Notes: generated from the sequence alone by a model not told the origin. Counted from the first letter of the stretch, positions 8,194 to 16,661 are shown. The stretch is DNA of 23,471 nucleotides from Candidatus Margulisiibacteriota bacterium (GCA_031279305.1 JAITIS010000036.1:1-23471), one strand, 5' to 3'. Translations and numbers: made by a program.

Positions 8194-10020
8194 ATGCCTG
8201 TTGCAGAATATTTTGTTAGTATATGCGGTATGCATTTTCTGCCGACCACTCTGGACGAAGCGCGGGCTTTGGGCTGGGACACACTGGATATTATCCTTGT
8301 TAGCGGCGACGCTTACATAGATCATCCCAGTTTTGGCCCGGCGCTGATCGGCCGTTATCTGGAAGCGCGCGGTTTCAAAGTCGGAATTATTCCCCAGCCT
8401 AACTGGCGGGATCCGTCCAGCGTCACGGCGCTGGGCAAGCCCAATCTTTTTTTCTGCGTCAGCGCCGGCAACATAGACAGTCTGGTCAATAATTACACCG
8501 CGGATAAAAAACCGCGCCGCACAGATATGTATTCTCCGAACAATGAGGCCGGACATCGCCCTGACCGCGCCTCCATAGTGTACACCGCTATGCTCAAACG
8601 CCTGTATAAAAATACGCCGGTGGCGTTGGGCGGGGTGGAGGCGAGTCTCAGGCGTTTCGTGCATTATGATTACTGGGACGATAAGCCCCGCCGCTCGCTG
8701 CTGCTGGACGCCAAGGCCGACCTGCTGCTGTACGGTATGTCCGAAAAAGCCACGCTGTATCTGGCCGAACAGCTGCGCGCCGGTGTGCGCTGGGAAGATG
8801 TGCCCCAGCCGCCTAACAGCACTAGGGCTTGCAAAACTCTGGATGCTCTGCCTCAGAAATATCTACTCCTGCCGCCCGCGGAAAAAGCCCTGGCCGACAA
8901 AAAAGTCCACGCGGAGCATTTTGCGCTATATTTCCGCGAGGGACGCCGGAAAAAACCGCGGACTATCGTCGAGCCGTATCCCGGGCGTTATCTGGTCACC
9001 GCGCCGCCGGACAATCTGAGCGGGTCGGAGCTGGACGAGTTATTTTTTCTGCCTTTTACCCGCGCTCCGCATCCGCGCTATAAAAACACGCCGATTCCCG
9101 CCTATGATTTTGTGCGTTTCTCGACAATCACCCACCGCGGCTGTTTCGGCGGCTGCGCTTTTTGCGCCATATCCCAGCATCAGGGCCGGCAGATCATCAG
9201 CCGTTCCGAGGAAAGCATCCTCAAAGAACTGCAGACCATCATTTGCCGGGATAAGGATTTCAAAGGAATTATTTTTGATCTTGGCGGTCCGACGGCCAAT
9301 ATGTATGGGATGCGCTGCCAGTCTGCCGGAGAATGTCTGCGCGGCAGCTGTCTGTATCCAGCTATTTGTCCGCACTTAAAAACTTCCCACGCTAGGCAAA
9401 AAGCCCTGCTGTCCCGCGCGCGCCAGCTGCCGGGCATCAAAAAAGTTTTGTTAAACAGCGGCATCCGTTACGATCTGGCTTTGCTCGATCTGGACTATAT
9501 GGAAATGCTTTTCACCCATCACGTGGGCGGCCAGCTCAGTCTGGCGCCAGAGCATATTTGCGGTGAGGTGCTGCGGGTAATGGGCAAGCCGCCGTACGAG
9601 CTGTATGTGAAATTTCTAAACAAATTTTTGGCCTTCAATAAAAAACACGGCATTAAACAGCATATCGTGCCGTATTTTATTTCCGCCCATCCGGGCTCGA
9701 CGCTGGAGCACGCGCTCAAGCTGGCGCTGTACTTGAATGAACATCATCTCAAGCTGGAGCAGGTGCAGAATTTCACGCCCACGCCAATGACCGCCGCGAC
9801 GGCGATGTACTACACCGGCCTCGATCCATTCACCAAAAAACCGGTGCATATCCCCAGAGGCGAGGAGCGCGCTTTCCAAAAAGCCCTGCTCCAGCCGCAT
9901 CTGCCGAAAAATTATAGACAAGTGGCCAAAGCGCTGAAAATCTTAGAAAGAACAGATTTGTTAAAGAAATTGACCCGGCCTGATTCAAGGGATGTTTTTC
10001 GGGACGGACGCGATAGATAA
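8194..10020 (+). CDS. ygiQ: YgiQ-family radical SAM protein
   Basis: Predicted 608 aa, within the family range (about 600-740). The N-terminal region has the YgiQ signature: FLPTTLDEARALGWD, then SGDAYIDHPSFG and GFKVGIIPQPNW. The radical SAM cluster motif is GCFGGCAFCA (C317, C321, C324; the C-x3-C form typical of this family). Downstream are an AdoMet-binding stretch FDLGGPTANMYG and further cysteines (about 376-396). It binds a 4Fe-4S cluster and AdoMet; the family's reaction is not established to my knowledge. Start 8194 is chosen for its position after the -10; ATG 8230 also fits the homology, and neither has a strong ribosome binding site. A small orphan follows after 20 bp. Confidence 0.93.
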   Translation: MPVAEYFVSICGMHFLPTTLDEARALGWDTLDIILVSGDAYIDHPSFGPALIGRYLEARGFKVGIIPQPNWRDPSSVTALGKPNLFFCVSAGNIDSLVNNYTADKKPRRTDMYSPNNEAGHRPDRASIVYTAMLKRLYKNTPVALGGVEASLRRFVHYDYWDDKPRRSLLLDAKADLLLYGMSEKATLYLAEQLRAGVRWEDVPQPPNSTRACKTLDALPQKYLLLPPAEKALADKKVHAEHFALYFREGRRKKPRTIVEPYPGRYLVTAPPDNLSGSELDELFFLPFTRAPHPRYKNTPIPAYDFVRFSTITHRGCFGGCAFCAISQHQGRQIISRSEESILKELQTIICRDKDFKGIIFDLGGPTANMYGMRCQSAGECLRGSCLYPAICPHLKTSHARQKALLSRARQLPGIKKVLLNSGIRYDLALLDLDYMEMLFTHHVGGQLSLAPEHICGEVLRVMGKPPYELYVKFLNKFLAFNKKHGIKQHIVPYFISAHPGSTLEHALKLALYLNEHHLKLEQVQNFTPTPMTAATAMYYTGLDPFTKKPVHIPRGEERAFQKALLQPHLPKNYRQVAKALKILERTDLLKKLTRPDSRDVFRDGRDR

Positions 10021-10040
10021 AGCTGTTTCAAAGGAACCCA

Positions 10041-10298
10041 ATGTTTTGCTGTAAAATCATTGAGCTGAAAGAACAAGTCGCTAAAACGATCAAACTTGCT
10101 CCGGATAAAATCAAAACAATAGAGCGCGACTATTATGGCCGGGTTTACAAAGTTTCTCTGCTCGTGCCTCAAGAAATATTCATAGACGAGGAGAGATTTC
10201 TGATAACGGATATGTACTTGAATTATGGCTTTTGTTTCGGCACGCCTTATGTTTCCAGATTAAAAGATGTAAATGGTAAAATTCACAGTGTTTGGTAA
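10041..10298 (+). CDS. small orphan protein, 85 aa
   Basis: Not recognised. The start ATG has AAAGGA 6 nt upstream, and the gene lies 20 bp behind ygiQ on the same strand, so it is probably cotranscribed. It begins MFCCKIIELK, has a mixed alpha/beta character with alternating hydrophobics in YKVSLLVPQEIFI, and ends GKIHSVW. There is no signal peptide or membrane segment. Its base composition is more AT-rich than ygiQ, which could mean a recent or lineage-specific gene. It meets the convergent aldo/keto reductase gene after 27 bp, in which I find no proper terminator. Confidence 0.65.
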   Translation: MFCCKIIELKEQVAKTIKLAPDKIKTIERDYYGRVYKVSLLVPQEIFIDEERFLITDMYLNYGFCFGTPYVSRLKDVNGKIHSVW

Positions 10299-10325
10299 TT
10301 TTTTAAGTCGGCCAAGGCTAGTAGC

Positions 10326-11150
10326 CTAAAAATCCATCTTGTCCGGATCTGAGCCTGACCAGCCGAACTGCGGCAGGGCGTTAATGCGCTGCATATCCTC
10401 GGCGCTGATTTCAAAATCGAGCGCTTGCGCATTTTCCTTGATCCGTTCTGGCGTGATGGATTTTGGCAGCGGCAGAGTTCCGTTTTGCCGGCACCAGCGC
10501 AGGCACAGCTGGGCGGTCGATTTGTTATATTTTTGCGCGATCCGTTGCAGGTCAGGGTTTTGCAATATTCGCCCGCTGCCCAGAGGACTCCAGGCTTCGA
10601 CCAAAATATGGTGTTTTTGGCAAAACTCCACGGTTTCCTCCTGTCTAAAACCGGGGTGATATTCGATTTGATTGACCGCCGGTTTTATTTCCGCTGTGTC
10701 TAATAGGGGCTGCAAATGCCGCGGCTTAAAATTGCTGACGCCGAGCGCTTTGATCAACCCTTCTTGGTAAAGTTTTTCCAGCGCTTGCCAGCTGGCGGTA
10801 TTCAGCGCGGGATTTTTATTGTCCGGCCAGTGAATAAGATACAGGTCGAGATATTCCAGCTGTAATTTTTGGAGACTGGCCGCAAAAGCTCTTAACGCGC
10901 TGTCGTAGCCGCGCTCGGTGTTCCAGAGCTTGGTGGTGACAAAAAGTTTCTCGCGCGGGACACCGCTTTCCCGAATGGCGCGGCCGACGCCGATTTCATT
11001 TTGATAACAGGCCGCCGTGTCTATATGTGTGTAGCCGTATTCCAGCGCAGTCTTTACCGCCTGCGCCGTTGTTTCACCGTCAGGTATCTGCCAAGTGCCG
11101 AAACCAATTTCCGGTATAGACACACCGTTATTTAACTTTAGATTTTGCAT
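10326..11150 (-). CDS. aldo/keto reductase
   Basis: Predicted 274 aa, typical length. The TIM-barrel family signatures are all present: IPEIGFGTW, the catalytic tetrad D44 and Y49 in DTAACYQNE, K74 in TTKLW and H107 in LIHWP, then GVSNF, NQIEYHP and the NADPH-binding LPKS segment. It resembles the 2,5-diketo-gluconate/methylglyoxal reductase branch and would reduce small aldehydes or ketones with NADPH. The true substrate cannot be told. AAGGA lies 5 nt before the ATG. It lies 11 bp after gatB and is probably the last gene of that operon; functional linkage to gatCAB is not implied. Confidence 0.93.
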   Translation of the reverse strand: MQNLKLNNGVSIPEIGFGTWQIPDGETTAQAVKTALEYGYTHIDTAACYQNEIGVGRAIRESGVPREKLFVTTKLWNTERGYDSALRAFAASLQKLQLEYLDLYLIHWPDNKNPALNTASWQALEKLYQEGLIKALGVSNFKPRHLQPLLDTAEIKPAVNQIEYHPGFRQEETVEFCQKHHILVEAWSPLGSGRILQNPDLQRIAQKYNKSTAQLCLRWCRQNGTLPLPKSITPERIKENAQALDFEISAEDMQRINALPQFGWSGSDPDKMDF

Positions 11151-11161
11151 AAATTCCTTCT

Positions 11162-12616
11162 TTAGCCGGACAGCAGTTTGTCCAGAATTTGATTAACCGC
11201 CGGCGGGCTGGCGCGGCCTTTGGTGCGTTTCATCGTCTCGCCGACGAAATAACCTTTGAGCGCGGTTTTGCCGGCGCGGTACTGCTCCAGCTGCCGGGGA
11301 TTGGCGTTAAGAATTTCCTGAATAATTTTTTGCAGTTCAGCTTCATCTGTGATCTGCCTAAGGCCGCTTTGCTCGACGAGCTTTTTAGCCGACTCGCCGG
11401 TCTTGAGCATTTGGCCGATCAACTCTTTAGCGATTTTGCCGGAAATAGTTTTGTTATCGATGAGGCCTAACATTTCGACTAGATTGGCAGGCCGGAGTTT
11501 AGTCTGAGACAGCTCCAGATCTTCATTCTTGAGATAGCCTAACACATCCGTGGTCAGCCAGTTGACAATATTTTTTTTATCGCCGGCGTAGAGCCTGGCC
11601 GCTGTGTCAAAAAAATCCGCGGTTGCTTTGTCCAGCGTCAGCACGCGCGCGTCGTAGGCCGAAATGCCATATTCCTCCTGATAACGTTTTATTCTCTGCT
11701 CGGCCAGCTCCGGCAGTTCTTTTTGCGCCTGCTTTAACCAGTCCTCGCTGATGAGGAGCGGCAGGAGATCCGGCTCCGGGAAATAACGGTAGTCGTGGCT
11801 CTCTTCTTTGCTGCGCATAGAGACAGTCTGTCCGGCGGCCTCGTCATAACTGCGTGTTTCTTGAATGATTTGCCGTCCGGCGGCCAGCGCCTGTTTTTGC
11901 CTCTCTATCTCTATTTTGATCGCCCGCTCCACCGCGCGGAAAGAATTCATATTCTTGATCTCGGTTTTGACGCCGAATTCCGCCGCGCCGGCGGGGCGGA
12001 TGGAGACATTGGCGTCGCAGCGCAGCTTGCCTTCTTCCATATTGGCGTCGGATATGCCGGCGTACTGCAAAATAGATTTTATTTTTTCTAAATAGGCCTT
12101 GGCTTCCGCGGCGCTGCGCAGGTCCGGCTCGGATACGATCTCCAAAAGCGGCACGCTGGAGCGGTTGAGATCGACATACGAGGACGTCGCGCCCTCGATG
12201 CCTTCCGCGCCCTGATGGACGAGCTTGCCGGCGTCTTCCTCCAGATGGGCGCGCGTGATGCCGATGCGTTTTTCCGCGCCGTCTGCGGGCGCGATGTCCA
12301 CAAAACCGCGCGAGGCCACCGGCAGATCAAACTGGGAGATTTGATAGCCTTTGGGCAGATCGGGATAAAAATAATTTTTGCGGGCAAAAACGCTTTTTTT
12401 GTTTATCGTGCAGTTCAGAGCCAGCCCGCAGCGAATGGCCAGATTGACCGCCTCTTTGTTCAGCACGGGCAGGGCGCCGGGCTGGCCGGTGCAGACCGGA
12501 CAAATATTGCTGTTGGGCGGTCTGCCAAACTCTGTCGAGCAGGCGCAGAACATCTTGCTCTTAGTTTTTAAGTGCGTGTGTATTTCCAGTCCGATGACCG
12601 CTTCGTATTCCGTCAC
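11162..12616 (-). CDS. gatB: aspartyl/glutamyl-tRNA amidotransferase subunit B
   Basis: Predicted 484 aa, the normal length. The start is GTG with AAAGGA 7 nt upstream, overlapping the gatA stop by 4 bp (GTGA). It opens with VIGLEIHTHLKTKSKMFC and has the four zinc-site cysteines C24, C26, C39 and C42 (CAC and CPVC). The kinase-like cradle motif PKGYQISQFDLPV and HLEEDAGKL follow, and the C-terminal YqeY-like tail (about 335-484) ends in MKRTKGRASPPAVNQIL. GatB activates Glu-tRNA(Gln) or Asp-tRNA(Asn) by phosphorylation and receives ammonia from GatA. It implies an indirect route for Gln- and/or Asn-tRNA in this organism. Confidence 0.97.
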   Translation of the reverse strand: MTEYEAVIGLEIHTHLKTKSKMFCACSTEFGRPPNSNICPVCTGQPGALPVLNKEAVNLAIRCGLALNCTINKKSVFARKNYFYPDLPKGYQISQFDLPVASRGFVDIAPADGAEKRIGITRAHLEEDAGKLVHQGAEGIEGATSSYVDLNRSSVPLLEIVSEPDLRSAAEAKAYLEKIKSILQYAGISDANMEEGKLRCDANVSIRPAGAAEFGVKTEIKNMNSFRAVERAIKIEIERQKQALAAGRQIIQETRSYDEAAGQTVSMRSKEESHDYRYFPEPDLLPLLISEDWLKQAQKELPELAEQRIKRYQEEYGISAYDARVLTLDKATADFFDTAARLYAGDKKNIVNWLTTDVLGYLKNEDLELSQTKLRPANLVEMLGLIDNKTISGKIAKELIGQMLKTGESAKKLVEQSGLRQITDEAELQKIIQEILNANPRQLEQYRAGKTALKGYFVGETMKRTKGRASPPAVNQILDKLLSG

Positions 12617-14061
12617 AGATGCATCCTTTCAAATCCGCTGCTGCGCTCCGCCGCGGCGGCGATCTGCAAAAGTTTGCGCTCGGTAAATTCCGGAGTCGCG
12701 ATTTGCAGGCCCACCGGCAATTTATTCTCTAGACCGCAGGGCACAGAAATGCCGGGCAAACCGGCCAAGTTGACCGGGATAGTTGCAATGTCGGAGAGAT
12801 ACATACTTAGCGGGTCGTTCACTTTGGCGCCGAATTTGAAAGCAACGCTGGGGCTGGTCGGCGACAGCACGGCGTCATATTTGGCGAAAGCTCTGGCATA
12901 GTCCTGCCGGATAAGCGTGCGGACTTTCTGCGCCTTGAGATAATAGGCGTCGTAGTAGCCGGCGGAGAGGGCATAGGTGCCGAGCATAATCCGGCGCTTG
13001 ACTTCCGGCCCGAAGCCTTCCGCGCGCGAGCGCTTGAACATCTCCAGCGTGCCGCGGGCGGATTTGTTGCGGTGGCCGAAACGCACGCCGTCGAAGCGCG
13101 CGAGATTGGCCGAGGCCTCGGACGTGGCCACCAGATAATAAGCGGCCAGCGCGTATTTGAAAGACGGCAGCGCCACTGTTTCAATGACAGCGCCCTGTTC
13201 CCGGAGCTTGTCGAGCATTTTTTCTATAGCCTGACGCACGCCGGCGTCGATGCCCTCGCCGCTTAATTCTTTGATAACAGCCAGTCTTTTCCCGGCAATA
13301 TCGCTGTTTAGGTCTGCGGTGTAATCTTCCGGCGGCCGGTTTACCGAGGTGGAGTCTTTTTCATCGTAGCCGGCGATGACATTGAGCAGCAGCGCCGCGT
13401 CTTCCACGGTTTTGGTTAGCGGCCCGATCTGGTCGAGCGAAGAGCCAAAGGCCACCAGCCCGTAGCGCGAGACCAGCCCGTACGTCGGCTTTAATCCCAC
13501 TATGCCGCAGAAAGCGGCCGGCTGGCGTATTGAACCGCCGGTGTCCGAACCCAGACTGCCGAAACATTCATCAGCGGCGACCGCCGCAGCCGCGCCGCCG
13601 GACGAGCCGCCCGGCACCCGCTCTTTGTCCCAGGGATTGGTCGTCTTTTGCAAAGCGGAATTCTCGGTCGAGGAACCCATCGCAAACTCGTCGAGATTGA
13701 GCTTGCCTGTAATGACCGCCCCGGCGTCCAAGAGCTTTTGCACAGCCGTGGCGGTGTAGCGCGAGATATAGCCTTTGAGTATTTTCGAGGCGCAGGTCGT
13801 CTCCGTGCCGGCGAGATTGAGATTGTCTTTGAGCGCCAGCGGCAGACCTAAAAGGGGCGCGCCGTCCGTGTCGCCTTTTTTTAAGCGCTCATCCGCCGCT
13901 TTGGCCTGCGCCAGAGCCTGCTCGCGGTAGATGCTCAGATATGCCTGCACGACCGGCTCGTGCGCCTGAATCTGCTGAAACACATTTTCCGTGAGCAGCT
14001 CGGATGTTGTCTCGCCCCGCCACAGTTTGCGCCGCGCTTCTTTGAGCGAGAGTTTGTGCAT
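12613..14061 (-). CDS. gatA: aspartyl/glutamyl-tRNA amidotransferase subunit A
   Basis: Predicted 482 aa, the normal length. The amidase-signature catalytic set is intact: K78 in ALKDNL, cis-Ser S153 in GGSSGGAAAA and nucleophile S177 in SDTGGSIRQPA, with GLKPTYGLVSRYGLVAFGSSLDQIGP following. It hydrolyses glutamine and channels ammonia to GatB. The ATG overlaps the gatC stop by one base (TAATG), and its own stop overlaps the gatB start by 4 bp, so the three subunits are translationally coupled in the order C-A-B. Confidence 0.98.
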   Translation of the reverse strand: MHKLSLKEARRKLWRGETTSELLTENVFQQIQAHEPVVQAYLSIYREQALAQAKAADERLKKGDTDGAPLLGLPLALKDNLNLAGTETTCASKILKGYISRYTATAVQKLLDAGAVITGKLNLDEFAMGSSTENSALQKTTNPWDKERVPGGSSGGAAAAVAADECFGSLGSDTGGSIRQPAAFCGIVGLKPTYGLVSRYGLVAFGSSLDQIGPLTKTVEDAALLLNVIAGYDEKDSTSVNRPPEDYTADLNSDIAGKRLAVIKELSGEGIDAGVRQAIEKMLDKLREQGAVIETVALPSFKYALAAYYLVATSEASANLARFDGVRFGHRNKSARGTLEMFKRSRAEGFGPEVKRRIMLGTYALSAGYYDAYYLKAQKVRTLIRQDYARAFAKYDAVLSPTSPSVAFKFGAKVNDPLSMYLSDIATIPVNLAGLPGISVPCGLENKLPVGLQIATPEFTERKLLQIAAAAERSSGFERMHL

Positions 14062-14345
14062 TACAAGATCCTCGGCACGACAAAACTAGAGCCGGCTACC
14101 TCCGGGCCATTCTCCAGCAGTCCGGCCTGATCGGTAAAATTGCAGACTTTATCCTCGCGCAAAAGCGTGCCGGTATTTAACGAGCTGTAGGTCGGCTCGA
14201 TATTGTCCGTGTGGAGCTTTTCCAGTTCCCGGGCATAATTCAGGATTTGATTGAGCTGTTCGGTGTAGGCGCGCAGTTCTTTGTCCGTAAGCTCCAGCCT
14301 AGCCAGCCCGGCCACGTGTCTGGCGTCCTCGCTGCTGATCGACAT
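14061..14345 (-). CDS. gatC: aspartyl/glutamyl-tRNA amidotransferase subunit C
   Basis: Predicted 94 aa, the usual size. It has the family pattern DARHVAGLARLELTDKEL at the N-terminus, a helix QLNQILNYARELEKL, then the extended NIEPTYSSLN belt and LREDKVCNF; it ends in FVVPRIL. GatC wraps around the GatA-GatB interface and stabilises the complex. AAGGGAG lies 7 nt before the ATG, and the ATG shares one base with the stop of the upstream GerMN gene (TAATG). Confidence 0.96.
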   Translation of the reverse strand: MSISSEDARHVAGLARLELTDKELRAYTEQLNQILNYARELEKLHTDNIEPTYSSLNTGTLLREDKVCNFTDQAGLLENGPEVAGSSFVVPRIL

Positions 14346-14839
14346 TAACGCGCTCCCTTAAAATAAGCCCGGTCTAAAGGCTTGTCGATGATATAGCCCT
14401 CGCCGCCGATGACCAGCGTTTTTTCCGCCCGGTCCTGAATGCGGAAACTGACCGCTTTTATACCTTTTATTTGGGTGGCTGTAAAGACTAGCTGCTTGAG
14501 CGCGGCGTCTATGGCCTGATGGCCGCCGGAGAGTCGGAGCAGCTCAGAGTTAAAAGTCAGGATTAAAACGCCGTTCTCGACCCGGCGGTCAAGTATGCGC
14601 AGTCCAGATGGCAGCATAGTCTGGATATCGGGGCGGTCTGTCCCGGGGCCGCGCAGCAGCGCGCTTAATGCCGTGTCCAGCGGATTGCCGGAAATTTCGC
14701 ATTCGACCGGCCGCAAATGTTCGTTGTAATAAAAATAAACCAGCGCCTTGTTTTCATCCACGTAGAGCAGCCGCTCCAGCCCTAGAAAAGAGATCAAGCC
14801 GGCCAGCGCTATGGCGATGATGAGAATAAGCCGCGTCAT
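14345..14839 (-). CDS. membrane-anchored GerMN-domain protein
   Basis: Predicted 164 aa. Residues 4-24 form one hydrophobic segment, probably an uncleaved anchor with the rest outside the membrane. The remainder fits the GerMN fold: VYFYYNEHLRPV, PLDTALSALLRGP (the LL.GP hallmark), LPSGLRILDRRVENGVLILTF and AIDAALKQLVFTATQIKGIKAVSF. GerMN domains occur in Bacillus GerM and in non-sporulating bacteria, usually as envelope proteins possibly linked to cell wall. No lipobox Cys is present. Its ATG overlaps the upstream TPR gene stop by 4 bp and its stop overlaps the gatC start, so it is firmly inside the operon. Exact role unknown. Confidence 0.85.
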   Translation of the reverse strand: MTRLILIIAIALAGLISFLGLERLLYVDENKALVYFYYNEHLRPVECEISGNPLDTALSALLRGPGTDRPDIQTMLPSGLRILDRRVENGVLILTFNSELLRLSGGHQAIDAALKQLVFTATQIKGIKAVSFRIQDRAEKTLVIGGEGYIIDKPLDRAYFKGAR

Positions 14840-15969
14840 TCTGCGGCGGTCTGCTCCGTATCCTCTACTGGCGCAGAGGCCGGCGCGGCAAGAGGAGCAA
14901 CCGAATATTTTAGGCTACTTAGGCTAGTCTTGGCAAGTGTGTTGTCCGGCTGCAGGACGAGAGCGGCTTCCAGCGAGGCGATCGCTTCCGGCGTTTTGCC
15001 CTGCCTGATCTGCGCCTGCGCTCTGTACACATAATAATCAGGCGAGTTCGGGTTGATCATCGTCAGGCGGTTAAAGGCGATCTCCATATTGACCCACTGG
15101 CTGTCGCGGTAGCAGGCCGCGCCTAAGAGCCGAAAAGTGTATTCATTGTTTTTATCCAGCAGAGCTTCTCCCTTATATAGATTTATCGCATCTTTGAGTC
15201 TGCCCTGCTGTTCGTAAAGCAACCCCAGCTGCAAACGCGCGTTGCGGTAGTCCGGCGCTTTAGCGATGCAGGCGCGGTACATTTCCTCCTGTTTGGCCGG
15301 GTCGCCCTGCTGTTTGTACAGCTCGGCCAGCATCATATAGGCGTCGCCCATTCTATCGTCGATAACCAGCACGTGCTGATATTTTTCCAGCGCGTTGGCG
15401 TAATCACGTTTGCCTAGGTACAAATTGGCGGCGGACAGCGTGAATATCGCGTTGTTCGGATCATACGCGCTGGCCTGCAGAGTCAGCTCCTCGCGTTGGG
15501 TGTATAGCTCCGCTTTTTTATCCGGATCTGTCTCCAGCTCGGCGCGCATCCCGTACATCTCCGCCTTGCGAATGACATACCAAGGATTGGTCGGCGAGAT
15601 TTTCAGGCACAGATCATAAATCTCGTCCGCTTTCTGAATCAGTTCCAATTTTTTGGCCGGATCGCTCTCGGCCCTAGCCTGATTTTCGTAGATGCGCGCC
15701 AGCTGGGTGTGATAATAAGTTTCCCAGGGCGCGAGTTTTTTGACCAGCAGATATTTATCTATAGCTTTTTGCGCGTCCGCGGCGCGGACCTCCGCCGGTA
15801 GATTGGGATTGCCGGACTGCGCTTCAAAATTATAAGCCTCGCGGAAAGCATACTCCGCGCGGAATGGCAGCAGGCAGCGGTACAGCAGAAACACGGCGAG
15901 AACTGCCACCACGACAAGTTTCAACCAGTCCGCAGTGGAAATAATATTATTTTTTTCGGTCTGCTCCAC
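14836..15969 (-). CDS. membrane-anchored TPR-repeat protein
   Basis: Predicted 377 aa. I place the start at GTG 15969, preceded by AAAGGGGG about 8 nt upstream; a TTG at 15990 would add seven residues. One transmembrane helix lies at about 14-34 (WLKLVVVAVLAVFLLYRCLL). The rest is a run of about seven or eight TPR-like helical hairpins (about 60-355), for example AYMMLAELYKQQGD and ARLQLGLLYEQQGR, followed by an Ala/Pro-rich tail. The arrangement suggests a scaffold on the outer face of the cytoplasmic membrane. It overlaps hisE by 23 bp and GerMN by 4 bp. Coupling with the GerMN protein hints that the two act together in the envelope; that is inference. Confidence 0.85.
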   Translation of the reverse strand: MEQTEKNNIISTADWLKLVVVAVLAVFLLYRCLLPFRAEYAFREAYNFEAQSGNPNLPAEVRAADAQKAIDKYLLVKKLAPWETYYHTQLARIYENQARAESDPAKKLELIQKADEIYDLCLKISPTNPWYVIRKAEMYGMRAELETDPDKKAELYTQREELTLQASAYDPNNAIFTLSAANLYLGKRDYANALEKYQHVLVIDDRMGDAYMMLAELYKQQGDPAKQEEMYRACIAKAPDYRNARLQLGLLYEQQGRLKDAINLYKGEALLDKNNEYTFRLLGAACYRDSQWVNMEIAFNRLTMINPNSPDYYVYRAQAQIRQGKTPEAIASLEAALVLQPDNTLAKTSLSSLKYSVAPLAAPASAPVEDTEQTAAE

Positions 15970-16261
15970 CGTGAAATCCCCCTTTGGCAAAACGTTTGTT
16001 TAATTCCTCCGCGACATCGGCCAGAGTTATGCCTAGATTATACATCATTACCAGCAGATGGTAGTGCAGATCCGCCAGCTCGCCGATCAGCTCCGGTTTT
16101 TGGCCGTTCTTCGCGGCGATAATAGTTTCGCCGGCTTCTTCGCCAACTTTTTTCAGGATTTTATCTAAACCCTTGTGCAGCAGGTAGTTGGTGTAGGAGC
16201 CTTCCTGCGGCTCTTCCGCGCGATTTTTGATCGTCCTGTAGATCCGGTCTAAGATTTCCAT
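15947..16261 (-). CDS. hisE: phosphoribosyl-ATP pyrophosphatase
   Basis: Predicted 104 aa, standard for a stand-alone HisE. The MazG-like core is clear: SYTNYLLHKGLDKILKKVG, then EEAGETIIAAKN (metal-binding Glu residues) and ELIGELADLHYHLLVMM. It hydrolyses phosphoribosyl-ATP to phosphoribosyl-AMP, the second step of histidine synthesis. The ATG follows directly after the hisI stop with no gap. Many bacteria fuse HisI and HisE; here they are separate but adjacent in the order of the fusion. No other his genes are in this window. Confidence 0.96.
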   Translation of the reverse strand: MEILDRIYRTIKNRAEEPQEGSYTNYLLHKGLDKILKKVGEEAGETIIAAKNGQKPELIGELADLHYHLLVMMYNLGITLADVAEELNKRFAKGGFHGGADRKK

Positions 16262-16573
16262 TTATTTCAGCCTCGCAAAAAAGCAGCTCCGCGCGCCGGT
16301 GTGGCAGGCCGCGCCGGTTTGCTCGACCTTGACGAGCAGGCAGTCGCGGTCGCAGTCCACATAAATTTCTTTGACTTTTTGGATATGCCCGGAGGTTTCC
16401 CCTTTGTGCCAGAGACAGGCGCGGGAGCGCGAATAAAACCAAGTTTCCCCGCTGCTTAATGTTTTGTTTAAGGCTTCCGCGTTCATATAGGCCTGCATTA
16501 ACACCGCGCCGTCCGCGTAATCTTGCACGATGGCTGGGATTAGGCCGTCCGCGTCGTATTTCAGCGCTTCCAT
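16262..16573 (-). CDS. hisI: phosphoribosyl-AMP cyclohydrolase
   Basis: Predicted 103 aa from ATG 16573 (MEALKYDADG), where HisI homology begins; the open frame extends 35 codons further but that part is not HisI-like and runs into the divergent promoter. Signatures are GAVLMQAYMNAEAL, SGETWFYSRSRACLWHKGETSGHIQ, the Mg-binding DCDRD (D73, D75, D77) and zinc cysteines C74, C90 and C97. It opens the adenine ring of phosphoribosyl-AMP, the third histidine step. There is no ribosome binding site before the ATG, and a TATACT lies 6 nt upstream, so the mRNA may be leaderless. First gene of the long minus-strand unit. Confidence 0.96.
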   Translation of the reverse strand: MEALKYDADGLIPAIVQDYADGAVLMQAYMNAEALNKTLSSGETWFYSRSRACLWHKGETSGHIQKVKEIYVDCDRDCLLVKVEQTGAACHTGARSCFFARLK

Positions 16574-16579
16574 AGGCTT

Positions 16580-16585
16580 AGTATA
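16580..16585 (-). promoter_or_regulatory. -10 element of the hisI operon promoter
   Basis: On the minus strand TATACT (5 of 6 to consensus) ends 6 nt before the hisI ATG, which puts the expected start site at or next to the A of the ATG. No -35 box is convincing at 16-18 nt upstream. It would drive hisI through the aldo/keto reductase at 10326. Confidence 0.5.
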
Positions 16586-16612
16586 ACGCAAAAAAATGTT
16601 TTGGAAAAAGAC

Positions 16613-16641
16613 TTGTATTAGAAACGCCAAAATGCTATTAT
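16613..16641 (+). promoter_or_regulatory. sigma-70-type promoter of the NlpE-like gene
   Basis: TTGTAT (16613-16618), a 17-nt spacer and TATTAT (16636-16641) give a good match. Transcription would start near 16648, leaving a leader of about 62 nt. It lies back to back with the hisI promoter without overlapping its -10. Confidence 0.65.
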
Positions 16642-16661
16642 GCAAAGCTCGCCCAAAATTT

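Noticed and set aside
10299..10325. Possible bidirectional terminator between the convergent genes (AGGCT-AGT-AGCCT)
   Set aside because: The stem is only 5 bp and is not followed by a T-run on the strand where it would be needed.
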